Assembly (NCBI GenBank): GCA_013911975.1
Contig: JACESF010000024.1
Span: forward strand, 1 to 52,515
DNA from: Hyphomicrobiales bacterium
GTDB lineage: Bacteria > Pseudomonadota > Alphaproteobacteria > Rhizobiales > Xanthobacteraceae
DNA length: 52,515 bases
Direction: 5' to 3'
Shown here: positions 16,330 through 26,339 of the stretch, piece by piece
Layout of the letters: every line of letters starts with the position of its first letter
How positions within the stretch are numbered: the first letter of the stretch is position 1
Translations under genes and position numbers: made by a program
The notes under the pieces: model-generated
Told to the model about the DNA's origin: nothing
The model's database searches: none
What the model saw: only the letters and a program-made list of their open reading frames with translations

Positions 16330-17313
16330 ATGACCGCGACACACACCTCCTCCCCGCTGCGCAGCTTCGGCCTCATCGCCGCGCTCGTGGCGCTCGGCCT
16401 CGTCCCGCTCCTGGCCGGGGCGGGCAATTACCTGCTGGGCCTGCTCATCTCCGCCCTCATCCTGGCGGGCCTCTCGCTCTCCTGGGCGTTGCTGGGCAAT
16501 CTCGGGGGCATGGTCTCGTTCGGCCATGCGGCGTTCTTCGGGGTCGGCTCCTATGCCTCGGCGCTGCTGGCGGCGAAGCTCGGCGTGCCGGTGCTCATCG
16601 CCATCCCGCTCGCCGGGCTCCTGGCGGCGGCGAGCGCGCTTGCCATGCTGCCCGCGCTGCGGCTGTCGGGCCCCTATTTCGCCCTGGCGATCCTCGCCTA
16701 TGCGCAGATCTTCCGCATCCTCGCCACCGAGGCCACCTGGCTCACGGGCGGGGCGGCGGGGCTCCAGCGCTTTCCCGGACTGCCGACGGTGTTCGGCCTC
16801 AACCTCGCCGACCGGGCGGGCGCCTATGGGCTGGTCCTGCTCACGGTCGCGGCGGTGGCGGTCGTCTATGTGCTCATCCGGCGCAGCCATATGGGCACGG
16901 CGCTGCGCGCCATCGCGGAAAGCGAGGACGCCACCCGCGTCGTCGGCGTGAACAGCTTCGTGCTGAAGACCTGGATGCTGCTCCTGTCCGCCTTCGTGGC
17001 GGGCGTGTTCGGGGCGCTGAACGCGCACATCATCGGCTTCCTGGAGCCGGACTACGCCTTTTCCGGCATCTGGAGCGTCATGCCCATCATCGCGGCCGTG
17101 TTCGGCGGCTACCGCACGGTGCTCGGCCCGGTGGTCGGCGCGGTGGTCATCTATCTGTTCGACCAGCTCGTGGCCAAGAGCCTGATCCCGGTGGGCCACC
17201 AGATCCTGCTGGGCATCCTGCTGGCCGCCATGGTGCTGGTGGCGCCCAACGGCATGTCGGAACTGGCGGGCCGCCTGTTCCGCCGCACGGGAGGGCGCCA
17301 TGCTGCGGCTTGA
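16330..17313 (+). CDS. livM: ABC transporter permease, LivM type
   Basis: This 327-residue permease partners with LivH. Typical LivM motifs are LLGNLGGMVSFGHAAFFGVGS (about 56-76) and ALRAIAESEDATRVVGVN near 195-210, followed by the coupling loop GALNAHIIGFLEP. Its 3' end overlaps the start of the ATPase gene by 14 bases, showing tight translational coupling within the operon. Confidence 0.92.
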   Translation: MTATHTSSPLRSFGLIAALVALGLVPLLAGAGNYLLGLLISALILAGLSLSWALLGNLGGMVSFGHAAFFGVGSYASALLAAKLGVPVLIAIPLAGLLAAASALAMLPALRLSGPYFALAILAYAQIFRILATEATWLTGGAAGLQRFPGLPTVFGLNLADRAGAYGLVLLTVAAVAVVYVLIRRSHMGTALRAIAESEDATRVVGVNSFVLKTWMLLLSAFVAGVFGALNAHIIGFLEPDYAFSGIWSVMPIIAAVFGGYRTVLGPVVGAVVIYLFDQLVAKSLIPVGHQILLGILLAAMVLVAPNGMSELAGRLFRRTGGRHAAA

Positions 17314-18010
17314 GGATGTCTCGGTCCGCTTCGGCGGCCTCGTCGCCCTGTCGGGCATCAGCTTCACCATCGGCCAGGGGGAAATCCTCGGCCTCGTCGG
17401 CCCCAACGGCGCGGGTAAGACCACGCTGTTCAATTCCATCTCCGGCCTCGTGCGGGCGCGCGGGCGCATCGCCTTCCAGGACAAGGAGATCACCCGCCTG
17501 CCGCTCCACAAGCGGGCGCGGGCGGGCATCGGGCGCACCTTCCAGATCCCCCAGCCCATGCACCACCTCACCGTGCGCGAGAACCTCACTGTCGCGCAGG
17601 TGTTTGGCGCCGGCCGGAACGATCCCGCGCGCATCACCGAAATCCTCGACGTGATGGAATTGTCCGGCAAGGCAGATGCGGACGCCGCCAGCGCCCTCGC
17701 GCTCCAGGAGCTGAAGCGGCTGGAGATCGCCAAGGCCCTTGCCACCGAGCCCAAGCTGCTGCTGCTCGACGAAGTGCTCGCGGGCCTGGAAAGCCAGGCC
17801 AAGCGCGCCTTCATGCTGAAGCTGCGGGAGCTGCACCGCCTGTTCGGGCTCACCATCGTGATCGTGGAGCACGACATCGAGACCATCTCCAGCCTGTGCA
17901 GCCGGGCGGTGGTGCTCAATTTCGGCCAGCTCATCGCCGACGGCACGCCCGATGCGGTGTTCCGCGACCCGCAGGTGATGAAGAGCTACACGGGAGCCGC
18001 CGATGCTTGA
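17300..18010 (+). CDS. livG: ABC transporter ATP-binding protein, LivG type (degenerate signature)
   Basis: This 236-residue nucleotide-binding subunit has Walker [10 protein letters not shown] (about 34-42), Walker B LLLLDEV near 155-161 and the switch histidine in VEHDIE. The ABC signature normally read as LSYGQ or LSGGQ is degenerate (LALQELKRLEIAKAL), and the Walker B region reads DEVLAGL instead of DEPxxGL. This is seen in a subgroup of LivG proteins and implies that one of the two ATP sites in the LivG/LivF dimer is non-canonical. It is co-translated with livM and overlaps livF by eight bases. Confidence 0.9.
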   Translation: MLRLEDVSVRFGGLVALSGISFTIGQGEILGLVGPNGAGKTTLFNSISGLVRARGRIAFQDKEITRLPLHKRARAGIGRTFQIPQPMHHLTVRENLTVAQVFGAGRNDPARITEILDVMELSGKADADAASALALQELKRLEIAKALATEPKLLLLDEVLAGLESQAKRAFMLKLRELHRLFGLTIVIVEHDIETISSLCSRAVVLNFGQLIADGTPDAVFRDPQVMKSYTGAADA

Positions 18011-18713
18011 GACCCGCCACCTGCGCGCCGGCTACGGCGCCATCACCGTGCTGTGGGACGTGTCGGTCACGTTCCGCGCGGGCGCGCTGACCGCAATCGT
18101 AGGGCCGAACGGCGCGGGCAAGACCACGTTGCTGCGCGCCCTCACCGGCCTCGTGCCCCATGAGGGCCAGATCCTGCTGGGCGGCGCGCCGCTGGAGGGC
18201 AAGACCTGGGACCTCGCGGGCGACGGGCTCGTCATGGTGCCCGAGGGCCGCCTCGTCTTCCGCGACATGAGCGTGGAGGAGAATCTGTGCCTCGGCGCCT
18301 ATCCCAAGCGCTGCCGCGCGCGCCTCTCCACCAACCTGGAGCGCATGTACACGCTGTTCCCGCGCCTGAAGGAGCGGCGCCACCAGATGGCGGGCTCGCT
18401 CTCCGGCGGCGAGGCGCAGATGGTGGCCATGGGGCGCGGCCTCATGGCCGAGCCGCGCATCCTGCTCATCGACGAGCCCTCCCTCGGCCTCGCGCCGGTG
18501 ATGGTGAAGGAGGTGTTCGAGATCATCCGCCGCCTGAAGGCGGAGGGCACCACCATCGTGCTCGTGGAGCAGAATACCGGCATCGCCCTTTCGGTGGCGG
18601 ACGAGGTGCACCTCATGCGCTCCGGCAAGGTGATCTTCTCGCAGGAGGCGGCGCAGGTGAATCTCGACCATCTCCACGACCTCTATTTCGCCCGCGAGGG
18701 CGAGGTCGCCTGA
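18003..18713 (+). CDS. livF: ABC transporter ATP-binding protein, LivF type
   Basis: This 236-residue ATPase has canonical motifs: Walker [10 protein letters not shown] (about 36-44), signature [14 protein letters not shown], Walker [14 protein letters not shown] and the switch region VEQNTGIAL. LivF usually lacks the typical H-loop histidine, as here (VEQN). It completes the transporter of this operon; the next gene begins 26 bases later. Confidence 0.93.
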   Translation: MLETRHLRAGYGAITVLWDVSVTFRAGALTAIVGPNGAGKTTLLRALTGLVPHEGQILLGGAPLEGKTWDLAGDGLVMVPEGRLVFRDMSVEENLCLGAYPKRCRARLSTNLERMYTLFPRLKERRHQMAGSLSGGEAQMVAMGRGLMAEPRILLIDEPSLGLAPVMVKEVFEIIRRLKAEGTTIVLVEQNTGIALSVADEVHLMRSGKVIFSQEAAQVNLDHLHDLYFAREGEVA

Positions 18714-18739
18714 CCGGGCGCAGCGCACAGGAGCGACCC

Positions 18740-19486
18740 ATGTCCCAGAGCGTCATCCTCGACACGCCCGAGCCCGGCGTCCGCCTCATCACCATCTCGC
18801 GGCCCGAGCGGCGCAACGCGCTGGACCGCGCCACCTATGCCGCCCTGGGCGCCGCCTTCACGGAGGCGGACCGGGACGAGAGCGTGCGGGTGGCGGTGCT
18901 CACCGGCGCCGGCGGCTGCTTCACCAGCGGCAACGACCTCGCCGACTTCCAGGACACCGCGACCACCGGCGAGCCATCCGCCGGGCTCACCTATTTGAAG
19001 GCGCTCTCCGGTTTCTCCAAGCCGGTCGTCGCCGCCGTGGAAGGCTTCGCGGTGGGCATCGGCACCACCATGCTGCTGCATTGCGACCTCGCTTTTGCGG
19101 GCGCCGGGGCGCGCTTCCGCCTGCCCTTCGTCAATCTGGGCCTGTGCCCGGAAGGCGCCTCCTCCTTCCTGCTGCCGCGCGTCGCGGGCACTAAGCGGGC
19201 GGCGGAACTGCTGATGCTGGGCGAGGCGTTCGGCGCGGACGCGGCAACGGAGGCGGGCATCGTGAACGCCGCCACGGCCGAGGGCGCGGCGCTGGAGACC
19301 GCGCTGGAGAAGGCGCGCGCCCTCGCCCTTCTGCCGCCGGTGTCGCTCGCCACCACCAAGCGCCTCATGAAGGCGCACTTGCACGAACCCATCGCCCATG
19401 CTCTTGAGCTTGAAGCGGAACGCTTCCACGCCCTGCGGCGCGGCCCCGAAGCGCAGGCGGCGTTCGCCGCCTTCTTCCGCCGATGA
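18740..19486 (+). CDS. Crotonase-family enoyl-CoA isomerase/hydratase (PimE-like)
   Basis: This 248-residue crotonase-fold protein has the oxyanion-hole region TSGNDLADF (62-70). The first catalytic glutamate of true hydratases is absent: the segment [11 protein letters not shown] puts threonine (T110) there. The second position is the PEGASS motif with E138. This residue pattern is that of delta3-delta2-enoyl-CoA isomerases rather than hydratases. The start ATG follows CAGGAG. In R. palustris the pim operon ends with pimE of the same family, so this may be its counterpart moved into the divergent operon. A role with double bonds in odd positions of diacyl-CoA is inferred. Confidence 0.85.
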   Translation: MSQSVILDTPEPGVRLITISRPERRNALDRATYAALGAAFTEADRDESVRVAVLTGAGGCFTSGNDLADFQDTATTGEPSAGLTYLKALSGFSKPVVAAVEGFAVGIGTTMLLHCDLAFAGAGARFRLPFVNLGLCPEGASSFLLPRVAGTKRAAELLMLGEAFGADAATEAGIVNAATAEGAALETALEKARALALLPPVSLATTKRLMKAHLHEPIAHALELEAERFHALRRGPEAQAAFAAFFRR

Positions 19487-20307
19487 AGCCGGGATCCAGG
19501 ATGCGCGCCATGAGCCAGGAGCCGCCCGACCTCGAAGGGGACGGCAAGGAAGACAGGCATTTCGTGACCGCCCTGGCGCGCGGGCTCGATGTGCTCGCCG
19601 CCTTCAAGAAGGGCGAGACCTTCCTCGCCAACCACGAGATCGCCGAACGGTGCAGCCTGCCGCGCTCCACGGTCTCGCGCCTCACCTACACGCTCACCAA
19701 GCTGGGCTACCTCCATTTCGTGGAGGAGGTGGGCAAGTATCGGCTGGGCACGCAGCTCGTGGCGCTGTCCTCCATCGCGCTGGGCGGGCTCTCGGTGCGC
19801 CAGATCGCGCGCCCCGCCATGCGGGAACTGGCCGTGTTCTCCGACGCCACGGTGGGCCTCGGCGTGCGCGACCGGCTGAGCATGCGCTATGTGGAATGCC
19901 TGCGCGGCCCCGCCGCCATCGCGCTCAATATCGACGTGGGCTCGCGCATGTCCATGACGCGCAGTTCCATGGGCCGCGCCTATATCGCCAACCTCACCCC
20001 GCCCGAGCGCGCCGCGCTCTACGAGGACCTGCGCCTGCTGGATCCCCTCGCCTGGCCCAAGCTGCGCGAGAGCCTCGACCAGGCGCTGGAGGACCACGCC
20101 ACGCTCGGCTGCTGCTGCTCGTTCGGCGAGTGGCAGGAGAATGTGAGCGCCATTGCCGTGGGCTTCCGGCCCGGCGGCGGGCTCGATCCCATGGTGATCA
20201 ATTGCGGGGCGCCCACGGTCATCACCAATCCGAAATTCCTCATGGACGAGGTGCGCCCCCGCCTCATCGAGCTGGTGCGCCGGCTCGACGGCGTCATGGG
20301 CGCGTAA
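19483..20307 (+). CDS. IclR-family transcriptional regulator
   Basis: This 274-residue regulator has a winged helix at about residues 30-85 ([19 protein letters not shown] and [13 protein letters not shown]) and a C-terminal IclR effector domain ([16 protein letters not shown]; a late CCCSFGEW region). The ATG at 19483 overlaps the stop of the upstream gene (ATGA); ATGs at 19501 and 19510 are possible alternatives. PcaR/PobR-type IclR proteins respond to aromatic or dicarboxylic acids and often activate divergent operons. Its likely targets are the two palindromes at 13863-13877 and 13975-13993, so it would control both the pim operon and its own operon. Confidence 0.92.
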   Translation: MKPGSRMRAMSQEPPDLEGDGKEDRHFVTALARGLDVLAAFKKGETFLANHEIAERCSLPRSTVSRLTYTLTKLGYLHFVEEVGKYRLGTQLVALSSIALGGLSVRQIARPAMRELAVFSDATVGLGVRDRLSMRYVECLRGPAAIALNIDVGSRMSMTRSSMGRAYIANLTPPERAALYEDLRLLDPLAWPKLRESLDQALEDHATLGCCCSFGEWQENVSAIAVGFRPGGGLDPMVINCGAPTVITNPKFLMDEVRPRLIELVRRLDGVMGA

Positions 20308-20327
20308 GGGCGAGGGAGCGCATTTCC

Positions 20328-21461
20328 ATGAGCGAACACGACACGGACGACCTGCCGCTCGCGGGCGTGCGGGTGCTCGACCTCTCCCGCATCCTCGCCG
20401 GGCCCTGGTGCGCCCAGGTGCTGGGAGACCTCGGGGCCGAGGTGATCAAGGTGGAGCATCCCGAGCGCGGCGACGACACCCGCGACTGGGGCCTGCGCAC
20501 CGGGCCCACCAACACCTCCTATTTCGACAGCGTGAACCGCAACAAGACCTCGGTGGGCATCGACCTCGCGACGCCCGAGGGCCTCGAACAGGTGCGCGCC
20601 CTCGCCCGCACCTGCGACGTGGTGGTGCAGAATTTCAAGACCGGCGGCGCCGACCGGCTGGGCCTCGGCTACGCGGACCTGCGCCGGGAGAATCCCCGCC
20701 TCATCTATTGCTCCGTCACCGGCTACGCCGCTGACGGGCCCGAGGCGAAGCGCCCGGGCTATGACCTGCTGGTGCAGGGTGAGGCGGGCCTGATGGCCAT
20801 GAACGGCGAGGCCGACCAGCCGCCGCTGAAGTTCGGCGTGGCGGTGGTGGACCTGTTCACCGGGCAATATGCCGCCCAGGCCGTGCTCGCCGCCTTGTTC
20901 AAGCGCGAGCGCACCGGCAAGGGCAGCCACCTGGAGCTGGCCCTGTTCGATTGCGGGCTGGCCGTGACCTCCTATTACGGCCTGGAGGCATTGGCGCAGG
21001 GCAAGGACCCGCCCCGCTTCGGCAATGCCCACCCCTCCATCGTGCCCTATGGCGTGTTCGAGGCGGCGGATGGGCCGCTGGTGATCACGGTGGGCAACAA
21101 CAGCCAGTTCCGGCGCTTCTGCGAAACGGTCATCGGCCGACCGGACCTGCCGGACGACCCGCGCTTCGCCACCAATCTGGCGCGCGCGCGCAACCGCGCG
21201 GAGCTGCTGCCCATCCTGAAGGCCGCGCTCGCGACCATGCCCCGCACGGATCTCCTGGCGCGCCTGCGGGCGGAAGGCATTCCGGCCGGCGAGGTGCTGG
21301 GCCTGTACGAGGCGCTCACCTCCTCCCGCGCGCGGGATGCGGGCCTCGTTGTCCAGGGCGAGGATGCGGACGGCGCCCACCGCACCGTGCTCGCCCCGCC
21401 CTATCGCATCGACGGCCGTCGCCTGCCCGTGCGCGCCCTGCCGCCCAAACTGCCGGGCTGA
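20328..21461 (+). CDS. Class III (CaiB/BaiF) CoA-transferase
   Basis: This 377-residue family III CoA-transferase moves CoA between carboxylates, using an aspartyl-CoA intermediate. The catalytic aspartate is D175 in VAVVDLFTGQ; other motifs are DLSRILAGPWCAQVLGDLGA (18-37), KVEHPERGDD and NRNKTSVGIDL. The ATG at 20328 is the only start consistent with the family N-terminus; GAGGGAG lies about 12 bases upstream. It is the last gene of the IclR-linked operon. It could give an ATP-free way to load the imported acid with CoA, beside the PimA ligase. Confidence 0.92.
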   Translation: MSEHDTDDLPLAGVRVLDLSRILAGPWCAQVLGDLGAEVIKVEHPERGDDTRDWGLRTGPTNTSYFDSVNRNKTSVGIDLATPEGLEQVRALARTCDVVVQNFKTGGADRLGLGYADLRRENPRLIYCSVTGYAADGPEAKRPGYDLLVQGEAGLMAMNGEADQPPLKFGVAVVDLFTGQYAAQAVLAALFKRERTGKGSHLELALFDCGLAVTSYYGLEALAQGKDPPRFGNAHPSIVPYGVFEAADGPLVITVGNNSQFRRFCETVIGRPDLPDDPRFATNLARARNRAELLPILKAALATMPRTDLLARLRAEGIPAGEVLGLYEALTSSRARDAGLVVQGEDADGAHRTVLAPPYRIDGRRLPVRALPPKLPG

Positions 21462-21548
21462 GCGAAACCGCGCCCCGAAGCCCTGCCCGCATGCGGGGAT
21501 TGGGAAGGGACAGGTCGCCGGTCGTCGCCGCTCGGCCCCTCCCTCGTT

Positions 21549-21664
21549 CCCCCTCCCCAACCCTCCCCCGCAAGCGGGAGAGGGAGCATGTACCGCCTGG
21601 GGGACGGTCTTCCTCAGTGCGCCCGCAAGCCCTCTCCCGCTTGCGGGGGAGGGTTGGGAGGGGG
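21549..21664. repeat. Pair of inverted dispersed GC-rich palindromic elements
   Basis: Two copies of a roughly 35-base element face each other at 21549-21584 and 21630-21664. Each contains an internal hairpin (CTCCCGCTTGCGGGGGAG in the right copy), and the two copies are near-perfect reverse complements (one inserted C). They fill the convergent gap between the CoA-transferase and the class I fumarase. The CCCTCTCCCGCTTGCGGG motif is familiar as a dispersed intergenic repeat of Hyphomicrobiales, probably REP-like; here the pair could act as a bidirectional terminator. Confidence 0.7.
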
Positions 21665-21678
21665 CAATCGGGCCGCCA

Positions 21679-23193
21679 TCAAACCCCTTCGGCGATCCGC
21701 GCGCGCCAATAGGCCGGGCCGGTCTTGTGCACGGACTCGCCCTGTGCCGTGACAGCCACGGTGACCGGCATGTCTTCCACCTCGAACTCGTAGATGGCCT
21801 CCATGCCCAGGTCTTCGAAGGCGACGACGCGCGCCGCCTTCACGGCCTTGGAGACCAGATAGGCCGCCCCGCCCACGGCGATGAGATAGGCCGCCTTGTG
21901 ACGCGCGATGGCTTCCACCGCCGCCGGTCCCCGCTCCGCCTTGCCCACCATGGCGAGGAGACCGGTGCCCAATATCTCGTCCGTATAGCGGTCCATGCGG
22001 GTGGAGGTGGTCGGCCCGGCCGGGCCCACGGCCTCGTCGCCGACCGGATCCACCGGGCCCACATAATAGATCACCCGGCCGTCCAGGCTCACGGGCAGCG
22101 CCTCGCCGCGCGCGAGCATGCCGGACATGCGCGCATGGGCGGCATCGCGCCCGGTGAGCATGCGGCCGTTGAGGCGCAGCTTCTCGCCCGGCTGCCAGGA
22201 GGCGACTTCCTCCCGCGTCAGCGTGTCGAGATTGACCCGCCGCGCCTCCCCGTCCGCCGCATCGCGCACGATCTGCGGCCAGGCGGACAGGTCAGGCGGG
22301 TCGAGCCGCACGGGGCCGGACCCGTCGAGCACGATGGTGGCGTGGCGGTTGGCGGCGCATTGGGGAATGAGCGCCACGGGCTTGGAGGCGGCGTGGGTGG
22401 GATAGGTGGCGATCTTCACGTCCACCACCGTCGTCAGTCCGCCCAGGCCCTGCGCGCCGATGCCCAAAGCGTTGATGCGCTCATAGAGGGAGATGCGCAT
22501 CTCCTCGATCTTGCTCTTGGGCCCGCGCGCGAGGAGTTCGGTCATGTCGATCTCCTCCAGCAGCGCTTCCTTGGCGATGAGCATGGCCTTTTCCGCCGAG
22601 CCGCCGATGCCGAGGCCGATGACGCCCGGCGGGCACCAGCCCGCCCCCAGTTCCGGCACGGTCTTCAGCACCCAGTCCTCGACGCTGGCGCCGGGGTCGA
22701 GGGTCACGAAGCGCGCCTTGTTCTCCGAGCCGCCGCCCTTGGCCGCCACCGTGATGGAAAGGGTGCGGCCGGGCACGAGGCGGGTGTGGACCACGGCGGG
22801 GGCGTTGTCCCTGGTGTTACGCCGCTCGAACAGCGGGTCGCCCACCATGGAGGCGCGCAGCGGATTGGTTTCGTCCAGATAGGCCCGGCGCACCGCCTCG
22901 TGGATCAGGTCCTCAAAGCCGGTATCCGCCTCGATGCGCACGTCCATGCCCACCTCGGCGAACACCACGACGAGGCCGGTGTCCTGGCAGATGGGGCGTC
23001 GGCCCAGGGCTGCCATGCGGGAGTTCAGCAGGATCTGCGCGATGGCGTCCCGCGCGGCGGGGGACTGCTCGCGCTCATAGGCGCGGGAGAGGTGGGCGAT
23101 GTAATCGGCCGGATGGAAGTAGGAGATGTATTGCAGCGCATCCGCGACGCTCGCGATCACATCCTCTCCGGCGATGACGACGGTGGGATGCAT
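21679..23193 (-). CDS. Class I (iron-sulfur) fumarate hydratase, possible mesaconase
   Basis: This 504-residue protein matches FumA/FumB-type class I hydratases, which add water to fumarate, and in several cases mesaconate, using a [4Fe-4S] cluster. The cluster cysteines are C69 (RRPICQDTG), C187 (GAGWCPPG) and C279 (LIPQCAANRH). I start at ATG 23193, with AAGGAGAC upstream; the longer open frame has no family content. Class I fumarases are known to be promiscuous mesaconases in Escherichia coli and Burkholderia. The neighbouring C5-dicarboxylate genes make that a reasonable alternative to a TCA role. It is separated from the upstream operon by a strong terminator, so it should have its own promoter. 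Confidence 0.93.
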   Translation of the reverse strand: MHPTVVIAGEDVIASVADALQYISYFHPADYIAHLSRAYEREQSPAARDAIAQILLNSRMAALGRRPICQDTGLVVVFAEVGMDVRIEADTGFEDLIHEAVRRAYLDETNPLRASMVGDPLFERRNTRDNAPAVVHTRLVPGRTLSITVAAKGGGSENKARFVTLDPGASVEDWVLKTVPELGAGWCPPGVIGLGIGGSAEKAMLIAKEALLEEIDMTELLARGPKSKIEEMRISLYERINALGIGAQGLGGLTTVVDVKIATYPTHAASKPVALIPQCAANRHATIVLDGSGPVRLDPPDLSAWPQIVRDAADGEARRVNLDTLTREEVASWQPGEKLRLNGRMLTGRDAAHARMSGMLARGEALPVSLDGRVIYYVGPVDPVGDEAVGPAGPTTSTRMDRYTDEILGTGLLAMVGKAERGPAAVEAIARHKAAYLIAVGGAAYLVSKAVKAARVVAFEDLGMEAIYEFEVEDMPVTVAVTAQGESVHKTGPAYWRARIAEGV

Positions 23194-23260
23194 GGCCTGT
23201 CTCCTTCCCGGATGCTGTCCGGATTTTCCCATGGGCGCTGCGCGCCGCAAAGCCTGTCTC

Positions 23261-23297
23261 AAACAAAAGCGCCCCGCCGGTGTGACGCGGCGGGGCG
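23261..23297 (-). terminator. Rho-independent terminator after the SDR gene
   Basis: On the minus strand a perfect 10-bp GC stem CGCCCCGCCG / CGGCGGGGCG (23297-23288 and 23279-23270, 8-base loop) is followed at once by CTTTTGTTT. This is the best intrinsic terminator in the window. It ends the LivHMGF-aldehyde dehydrogenase-SDR operon before the fumarase gene. Confidence 0.85.
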
Positions 23298-23317
23298 AGG
23301 CACGGGAGGTTGAACCG

Positions 23318-24067
23318 TCAGATGGTGCGGCCGCCATCCACTTCAAGGATGACGCCGGTGATGAACTCGGCCTCGTCGGACGAGAGATAGAGGCAGGCAT
23401 TGGCCACGTCCTTCGGCTCCGACAGGCGGCCGAGCGGGATGGTGGCGATGAAGCGCGCGCGATTTTCCGGCGTGTCGGGCACGCCCATGAAGCTCTCCAG
23501 CAGGCCGGTGGCGCCCATGACCGGCGCGACGCCGTTCACGCGGATCTTCTGCGGCGCCAGTTCCACCGCCAGCGAGCGGGTGGCGAGGTTCACCGCGCCC
23601 TTGGTGGCGTTGTACCAGGTGAGGCCGGGACGGGGCCGGATGCCGGCCGTGGAGCCCACATTCACCACCACGCCGCCGCCCTGGCCGGTCATGACCGGAA
23701 CCACGGTGTGGATCATGTGGAAGATGGACTTCATGTTGATGGCATAGGCCTTGTCGAACTCCTCCTCGGTCACTTCGAGGAGCGGCTTGTTGCGGTGGGT
23801 CCAGCCGGCATTGTTGATGACGATGTCCAGCTTGCCGCCATGCTTGATGGCGGCGGCGACGGACGCTTCCACATCGGCGCGGCTGGTCACGTCGCCGCGC
23901 ACGGCGATGGCTGCGGCGCCGATCTCGGCGGCCACCTTCTGGGCGCCCTCGAGGTTGAGGTCGACGATGGTGACCTTCGCCCCCTCGCGGGCGAAGACGC
24001 GGGCGATCTCGGCGCCGAAGCCCGAGGCGGCGCCCGTGACGAGCGCGGATTTGCCGGAAAGACGCAT
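23318..24067 (-). CDS. Short-chain dehydrogenase/reductase (SDR)
   Basis: This 249-residue classical SDR has the cofactor motif TGAASGFG (11-18), NNAG (85-88), N111 and the catalytic triad S139, Y152 and K156 (YNATK). D36 after the second strand (IVDLN) predicts NAD rather than NADP. It probably oxidises a secondary or primary alcohol, or a 3-hydroxyacyl compound. It follows an aldehyde dehydrogenase gene by 117 bases and ends the operon at a strong terminator. An alcohol to aldehyde to acid sequence feeding the carboxylate pathways is one reading; the substrate is not evident. Confidence 0.92.
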   Translation of the reverse strand: MRLSGKSALVTGAASGFGAEIARVFAREGAKVTIVDLNLEGAQKVAAEIGAAAIAVRGDVTSRADVEASVAAAIKHGGKLDIVINNAGWTHRNKPLLEVTEEEFDKAYAINMKSIFHMIHTVVPVMTGQGGGVVVNVGSTAGIRPRPGLTWYNATKGAVNLATRSLAVELAPQKIRVNGVAPVMGATGLLESFMGVPDTPENRARFIATIPLGRLSEPKDVANACLYLSSDEAEFITGVILEVDGGRTI

Positions 24068-24152
24068 GGGACTGTTTCCTTATCGCCGACGGCCCGGCTC
24101 TGGGGCCGGTGCCGAGGGACTGTCTTGAAAAGGGGTCGCGCAAGCCTTCGAA

Positions 24153-24179
24153 CGGCCCGTGAGCGGAACTCACGGGCCG
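24153..24179 (-). terminator. Hairpin between aldehyde dehydrogenase and SDR genes
   Basis: A perfect 11-bp inverted repeat CGGCCCGTGAG (24153-24163) / CTCACGGGCCG (24169-24179) with a 5-base loop lies six bases past the aldehyde dehydrogenase stop. No T-run follows directly. It may lower, rather than end, transcription into the SDR gene, or stabilise the upstream mRNA. Confidence 0.5.
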
Positions 24180-24184
24180 CGGGC

Positions 24185-25659
24185 TCAGTCGTGCTTGATG
24201 ATCATGGTCTTGAGGGTCGAGAACTCGTAGAGCGCCTCGAAGCCCTTCTCGCGGCCGTGGCCGGACTTCTTCATGCCGCCGAACGGCAGCTCGATGCCGC
24301 CGCCCGCGCCATAGGCGTTCACATAGACCTGTCCCGCCTTCACCTTGCGGGCCACGCGGATGGCGCGCGAGGTGTTGGTGGACCAGATGCCCGCCATGAG
24401 GCCGAACTCGGTGCCGTTGGCGATCCGGATCGCGTCGGCCTCGTCGTCGAAGGGCAGCACGGAGAGGACCGGACCGAACACCTCCTGCGTGGCGAGCATA
24501 TGGTCGCGCGGCACCGGGCCATAGACGCGCGGCGTCACGTAGAAGCCGCCCTCGGGCACGCCCTCGGCCACCTGGCCTTCCGCCACCACGCCCACGCCGT
24601 CTTCCGCCGCCTTGGCGAAGAAGGCTTCCACGCGCTCCTTCTGCTTGGCGTTGATGACCGGGCCGAGGTCGAGGTCCATCTCCGGCGATCCTGCGCGCAG
24701 CGACGCGAAGCGGGCATTGAGGCGGGACACCACCTCCTCATAGACGCTGCGCTCCACCAGCAGCCGCGAGCCCGCCGAGCAGGTCTGGCCGGCATTCTGA
24801 ACCACCGTGTTGGCGATCACCGGGATGGCCGCCTCCAGGTCCGCGTCCGCGAACACCACGTGGGGCGACTTGCCGCCCAGTTCCAGCGTACAGCCGATAT
24901 GGTTGCGGGCGGCGGCGGTCTGGATGAGCGTGCCCACTTCCGGCGAGCCGGTGAAGGCGATGAAGTCGATGTCGGGATGGCCGGACAGGGCCGCGCCCGC
25001 CTCCTCGCCGAGGCCGGGCACGATGTTGATGGCGCCCTCGGGGAAGCCCGCCTCGACGGCCAGTTCCGCGAGGCGCAGGGGCGTGAGGCACGCATCCTCG
25101 GCGGGCTTCACCACCGTCGCGTTGCCCACCGCCAGCGCCGGGCCGATGGTGCGGCCGAACATCTGGGCTGGATAGTTCCAGGGGATGATGTGCGCGGTCA
25201 CGCCATGGGGCACGCGCTCGGTGGGGACGAAATAGCCGTTGAGGAACGGGATGGTCTCGCCGTGCAGCTTGTCGGCGGCCCCGCCGTAGAACTCGAAATA
25301 GCGGGCGGTGGCCACCATGTCGGCGCGGGCCTGTTTCAGCGGCTTGCCGGTGTCGCGGGCCTCCAGCAGCGCCAGTTCCTCGGCATGGTCGGCGATGATC
25401 TGCGCGAACCTAGAGAGCAGGCGCCCGCGCTCGGTGGCGGACAGGCGGCTCCAGGCCCCCTCCTCCACGGCGTGGCGGGCAGCCTTCACCGCCGCATCCA
25501 CGTCGGCGGCCGTGCCCGCCGCGATCTGCGCGAACACGCGGCCCTCGGCCGGGGCATAGACATCCACCACGCGGCCCGACGCCGCCGGGCGCCAGGCATT
25601 GTTGATGAACACGCCCTTCGCGGGCGTGATGGGCGCGTGCTGGTGGGGAGCGTGCTGGT

Positions 25660-25663
<4 letters not shown>
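24185..25663 (-). CDS. NAD(P)-dependent aldehyde dehydrogenase
   Basis: This 492-residue ALDH-superfamily enzyme oxidises an aldehyde to the acid. The catalytic cysteine is C295 (NAGQTCSAGSR), the general base is E261 (LELGGKSP), FTGSPEVG (238-245) binds the cofactor, and PWNYP (161-165) is conserved. The first ten or so residues are histidine-rich (MNQHAPHQHA). Its start overlaps the stop of the ABC ATPase gene (ATGA), so it is co-translated with the transporter. That suggests the imported compound, or its first product, is an aldehyde or alcohol. Confidence 0.94.
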
Positions 25664-26337
<674 letters not shown>

Positions 26338-26339
26338 GC

